Positions 11,554 through 14,258 of a DNA stretch of 14,258 nucleotides are shown here, piece by piece. The stretch comes from Methanosarcinaceae archaeon. Its GTDB lineage: Archaea > Halobacteriota > Methanosarcinia > Methanosarcinales > Methanosarcinaceae. Every line of letters begins with the position of its first letter. The stretch's first letter is position 1. The notes below the pieces were generated by a model, which made no database searches, was not told the DNA's origin, and was given only the letters and a program-made list of their open reading frames with translations. Location: contig JAQVBP010000026.1 in assembly GCA_028690255.1 (NCBI GenBank), positions 11,311 through 25,568 of the forward strand, given 5' to 3'. A program made the position numbers and the translations under genes.

Positions 11554-14258
11554 ATGAGCAATAACCAGACTCCGGAGCAGAAGGCCAGAAATAACATCGA
11601 TAAAAAATTAAAGGATTCCGGCTGGGTAGTGCAGGAAAAGACAGGGATCGATTGGAGGGCTGCCAGGGGCATTGCGGTTAAGGAGTACCTGACCGATGTG
11701 GGGCCGGCCGATTATGTTCTGTTTGTTGATAAAAAGCCTGTTGGAATCATTGAGGCAAAAAGGGACGAAGAAGGCCAGCACATAACCGCTGTTGAGGAAC
11801 AGTCCGGCGAATATGCTTCAAGCAAATTAAAGTATCTGGACAATGACCCCCTTCCTTTTGTGTACGAGAGTACCGGAAAACTTACGCGGTTCACGGACCA
11901 GCGTGACCCCAAACCAAGGTCCAGACCTGTTTTTTCCTTTCACCGGCCCGAGACATTTGAGAAAGCTCTCAAAAAAGAAAAAACGTTGAGGGAAAGGTTC
12001 CTTGCCCTGCCTGAGCTGCGGACCGAAGGGCTGCGGGCCTGCCAGATAAGGGCAATCTCAAACCTTGAAAAGTCCTTTAAGGCCAACCGCCCGAAGGCCC
12101 TGGTCCAGATGGCGACGGGTTCAGGAAAAACCTATACCGCCATAACCTTCATCTACCGTTTACTGAAATTTGCGGATGCCAAAAAGATACTCTTCCTTGT
12201 CGATACCAGAAACCTGGGGGAGCAGGCCGAGCAGGAATTCGGGGCCTACACTCCAAACGATGATAACCGCAAGTTTACCGAACTCTACAATGTGCAGCGC
12301 CTGCGTTCCGGGTATATCGCTCCGGACAGCCAGGTCTGCATTTCCACAATCCAGCGGCTGTACTCTATTCTGAAGGACGAGGAGCTGGACGAAAAAACCG
12401 AGGAAGAAAACCCGGCTGAAAAAGGCTGGCAGCCAAAGAAACCGGTTCCTGTGGTATATAATGAGAAGATTCCTATTGAAGAATTTGATTTTGTGGTTGT
12501 GGACGAGTGCCACCGTTCCATATACAACATCTGGCAGCAGGTCCTGGATTATTTCGATGCTTTTTTGATAGGTTTGACGGCAACTCCCGATAAACGCACG
12601 TTCGGCTTTTTCAATGAGAACGTGGTGAGCGAGTACAGTCATGAGGAAGCTGTGGCGGATGGCGTGAATGTGGGGTACGATGTCTACACCATCGAGACCG
12701 AGATCACCAGAAACGGAGCCCGGATAAAGGCGCGGGAGTTTGTGGACAGGCGGGAAAAACTTACCCGTAAAAAACGCTGGGAACAGCTGGACGAGGATTT
12801 CACCTATACTTCAAAGAAGCTCGACCGGGACGTGGTCAACCCGAGCCAGATCCGGCATGTCATAAGGACGTTTCGGGACAAACTGCCTGAGATCTTCCCC
12901 GGCAGGAAGGAGGTCCCGAAAACCCTGGTCTTTGCCAAGAATGACAGCCATGCGGATGATATTATCAATATCCTGCGGGAAGAGTTCAACGAAGGCAATG
13001 CCTTTTGCAAGAAAGTAACTTACAGAGCGGAAGAAAACCCGAAATCGGTGCTGTCAGCTTTCCGAAACGAATACAATCCGAGAATTGCGGTAACGGTGGA
13101 TATGATTGCCACGGGTACGGACGTCAAACCCCTGGAGTGCCTGCTCTTTATGAGGGACGTCAAAAGCCGTAATTATTTCGAGCAGATGAAAGGCCGGGGG
13201 ACCCGGACCCTGGGCTTCGATGACCTGAAAAAGGTTACGACCTCGGCCGTCTCGGCCAAGACCCATTTTGTAATTGTGGATGCCACAGGCGTTACAAAGG
13301 CCCTGAAAACCGACAGCAGGCCTCTGGAAAGAAAGAAAAGCACCTCGCTCAAAGACCTGCTTGCCGCAGTGACCTTTGGGGCTCAGTCCGAAGACCTTTA
13401 TGTTTCCCTGGCCTCCCGGCTGGCAAGGCTGGAAAGACAGATCAGTGAAGACGAAAAAGCAACTTTCACCGAAAAGGCCGGAGGAAAAACCATTTCCCGG
13501 ACGGTCAAAGACCTGCTCGGGGCCTATAACCCCGACCTCATTGATTCCGAAGCTTTCGAGATAAAACAGCGGCAGCCGGAGCTTTCGGAACCCGAGGCAC
13601 AGAAAAAGGCCCGGGAACAGCTTATTGATTCCGCCAGGTCCACTTTTTCCGGAGAGTTAAACGCCTACATTGAAAACGTGCGCAGAGTCCATGAGCAGAT
13701 AATCGACACCCTAAACCCCGACACGGTCCTCAGAGCCGAATGGGACAAAGAAGCCGTCGCAAAAGCGGACGACCTGATCAGGGATTTCAGGGCCTACCTG
13801 GAAGCCAACAAAGACGAGATAACAGCCCTCAGGATTTTCTACAACCAGCCCTACCTGCGCCGGGACATAACCTTCACGATGTTAAAAGAGGTGCTGGCCA
13901 AACTGACTCTGGAAAAACCCCATTTTGCCCCCCTCAGGGTCTGGCAGGCCTACGAACAGCTTGAAAAAGTAAACGGCACTTCCCCCAGAAACGAACTGAT
14001 AGCCCTCGTCTCCCTCCTCCGCCGCATAACCGAAATAGACCCGGTCCTCACCCCCTACCCCCAGACCGTAAACAAAAACTTCCAGGCCTGGGCCTTCCGG
14101 AAACAGGCCGGAACCCTGAAGTTCAATGAGGCCCAGATGAACTGGCTCAGAATGATTAAGGACTACATCACAACCAGCTTCCACCTGGACCTCGACGACC
14201 TGGACTACACCCCCTTCGATTCCATGGGCGGCCGGGGCAAAATGTACCAGCTCTTCGG
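11554..14258 (+). CDS. hsdR: Type I restriction endonuclease R subunit (helicase/nuclease), 3' end outside window
   Basis: An uninterrupted frame of 901 codons runs off the window end. An N-terminal HSDR_N nuclease carries D53-x13-E67-A68-K69. A superfamily 2 translocase follows: Walker A ATGSGKT (187-193), DECH box (317-320), motif III LTATP (341-345) and motif VI QMKGRGTR (544-551). Residues from about 600 on form the EcoEI-type helical C-terminal region that contacts the methylase. In the complex HsdR pumps DNA and cuts when the HsdS target is unmethylated. ATG 11554 is chosen because the frame upstream opens only at a TAA (11479-11481) and has no other standard start. Its ribosome-binding site is weak. 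All catalytic motifs are present, so the protein looks functional. hsdM and hsdS are expected downstream, outside the window. Confidence 0.95.
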   Translation, partial: MSNNQTPEQKARNNIDKKLKDSGWVVQEKTGIDWRAARGIAVKEYLTDVGPADYVLFVDKKPVGIIEAKRDEEGQHITAVEEQSGEYASSKLKYLDNDPLPFVYESTGKLTRFTDQRDPKPRSRPVFSFHRPETFEKALKKEKTLRERFLALPELRTEGLRACQIRAISNLEKSFKANRPKALVQMATGSGKTYTAITFIYRLLKFADAKKILFLVDTRNLGEQAEQEFGAYTPNDDNRKFTELYNVQRLRSGYIAPDSQVCISTIQRLYSILKDEELDEKTEEENPAEKGWQPKKPVPVVYNEKIPIEEFDFVVVDECHRSIYNIWQQVLDYFDAFLIGLTATPDKRTFGFFNENVVSEYSHEEAVADGVNVGYDVYTIETEITRNGARIKAREFVDRREKLTRKKRWEQLDEDFTYTSKKLDRDVVNPSQIRHVIRTFRDKLPEIFPGRKEVPKTLVFAKNDSHADDIINILREEFNEGNAFCKKVTYRAEENPKSVLSAFRNEYNPRIAVTVDMIATGTDVKPLECLLFMRDVKSRNYFEQMKGRGTRTLGFDDLKKVTTSAVSAKTHFVIVDATGVTKALKTDSRPLERKKSTSLKDLLAAVTFGAQSEDLYVSLASRLARLERQISEDEKATFTEKAGGKTISRTVKDLLGAYNPDLIDSEAFEIKQRQPELSEPEAQKKAREQLIDSARSTFSGELNAYIENVRRVHEQIIDTLNPDTVLRAEWDKEAVAKADDLIRDFRAYLEANKDEITALRIFYNQPYLRRDITFTMLKEVLAKLTLEKPHFAPLRVWQAYEQLEKVNGTSPRNELIALVSLLRRITEIDPVLTPYPQTVNKNFQAWAFRKQAGTLKFNEAQMNWLRMIKDYITTSFHLDLDDLDYTPFDSMGGRGKMYQLF

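Noticed and set aside
12160..12642. 160-codon minus-strand frame inside hsdR
   Set aside because: Antisense to the helicase motifs of HsdR, with no independent evidence.

Overview
The window looks like a chromosomal segment of a methanogenic archaeon, most likely Methanosarcina or a close relative. Pointers are the archaeal-type ATPase with a DUF234-like C-terminus, ribosome-binding sites matching GGAGGTGA(T), TATA-type AT-rich promoters instead of bacterial -35/-10 boxes, an exported small protein with a methanogen-style C-terminal anchor, and very AT-rich intergenic DNA around mid-GC genes. The genus is an inference from sequence style, not from a database search.

Region 1 (about 1-9440, all minus strand) is one transporter operon plus a trailing methyltransferase. 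In transcription order it reads: small exported protein with a C-terminal membrane anchor (9344-8775), substrate-binding protein 1 (8758-6956), substrate-binding protein 2 (6941-5181), permease B (5121-4174), permease C (4174-3026), ATPase D (3026-2088) and ATPase F (2097-1408). Spacing is tight: two TGATG stop/start overlaps and one 10-base overlap. The set is a peptide/nickel-type (Opp/Dpp/Nik/Cnt family) ABC importer. The short F subunit, which lacks the usual C-terminal extension, makes nickel, metal-chelate or metallophore uptake as plausible as peptide uptake. After a 269-base gap holding a palindromic repeat comes a SAM-dependent O-methyltransferase-like gene (1138-86).

Region 2 (9727-14258) holds two divergent genes that resemble a defence locus: a minus-strand AAA-type ATPase with a winged helix and a PD-(D/E)xK-like C-terminus (11151-9727), and a plus-strand type I restriction subunit HsdR (11554 to beyond the window end). 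HsdM and HsdS are not in the window and may follow downstream. The 402-base divergent intergenic region holds two identical-format palindromes over the ATPase start codon, a 13-base palindrome ahead of hsdR and a TATA candidate.

The most unusual theme is tandem repetition. In-frame minisatellites (12, 36 and 39 bases) occur at the left edge, over the methyltransferase start, in the linkers of both binding proteins, and in an approximately 85-residue hexapeptide-repeat extension at the N-terminus of permease C. That extension has a strong ribosome-binding site of its own and is not part of the normal permease fold. Two copies of a 68-base palindromic dispersed repeat flank the transporter operon.
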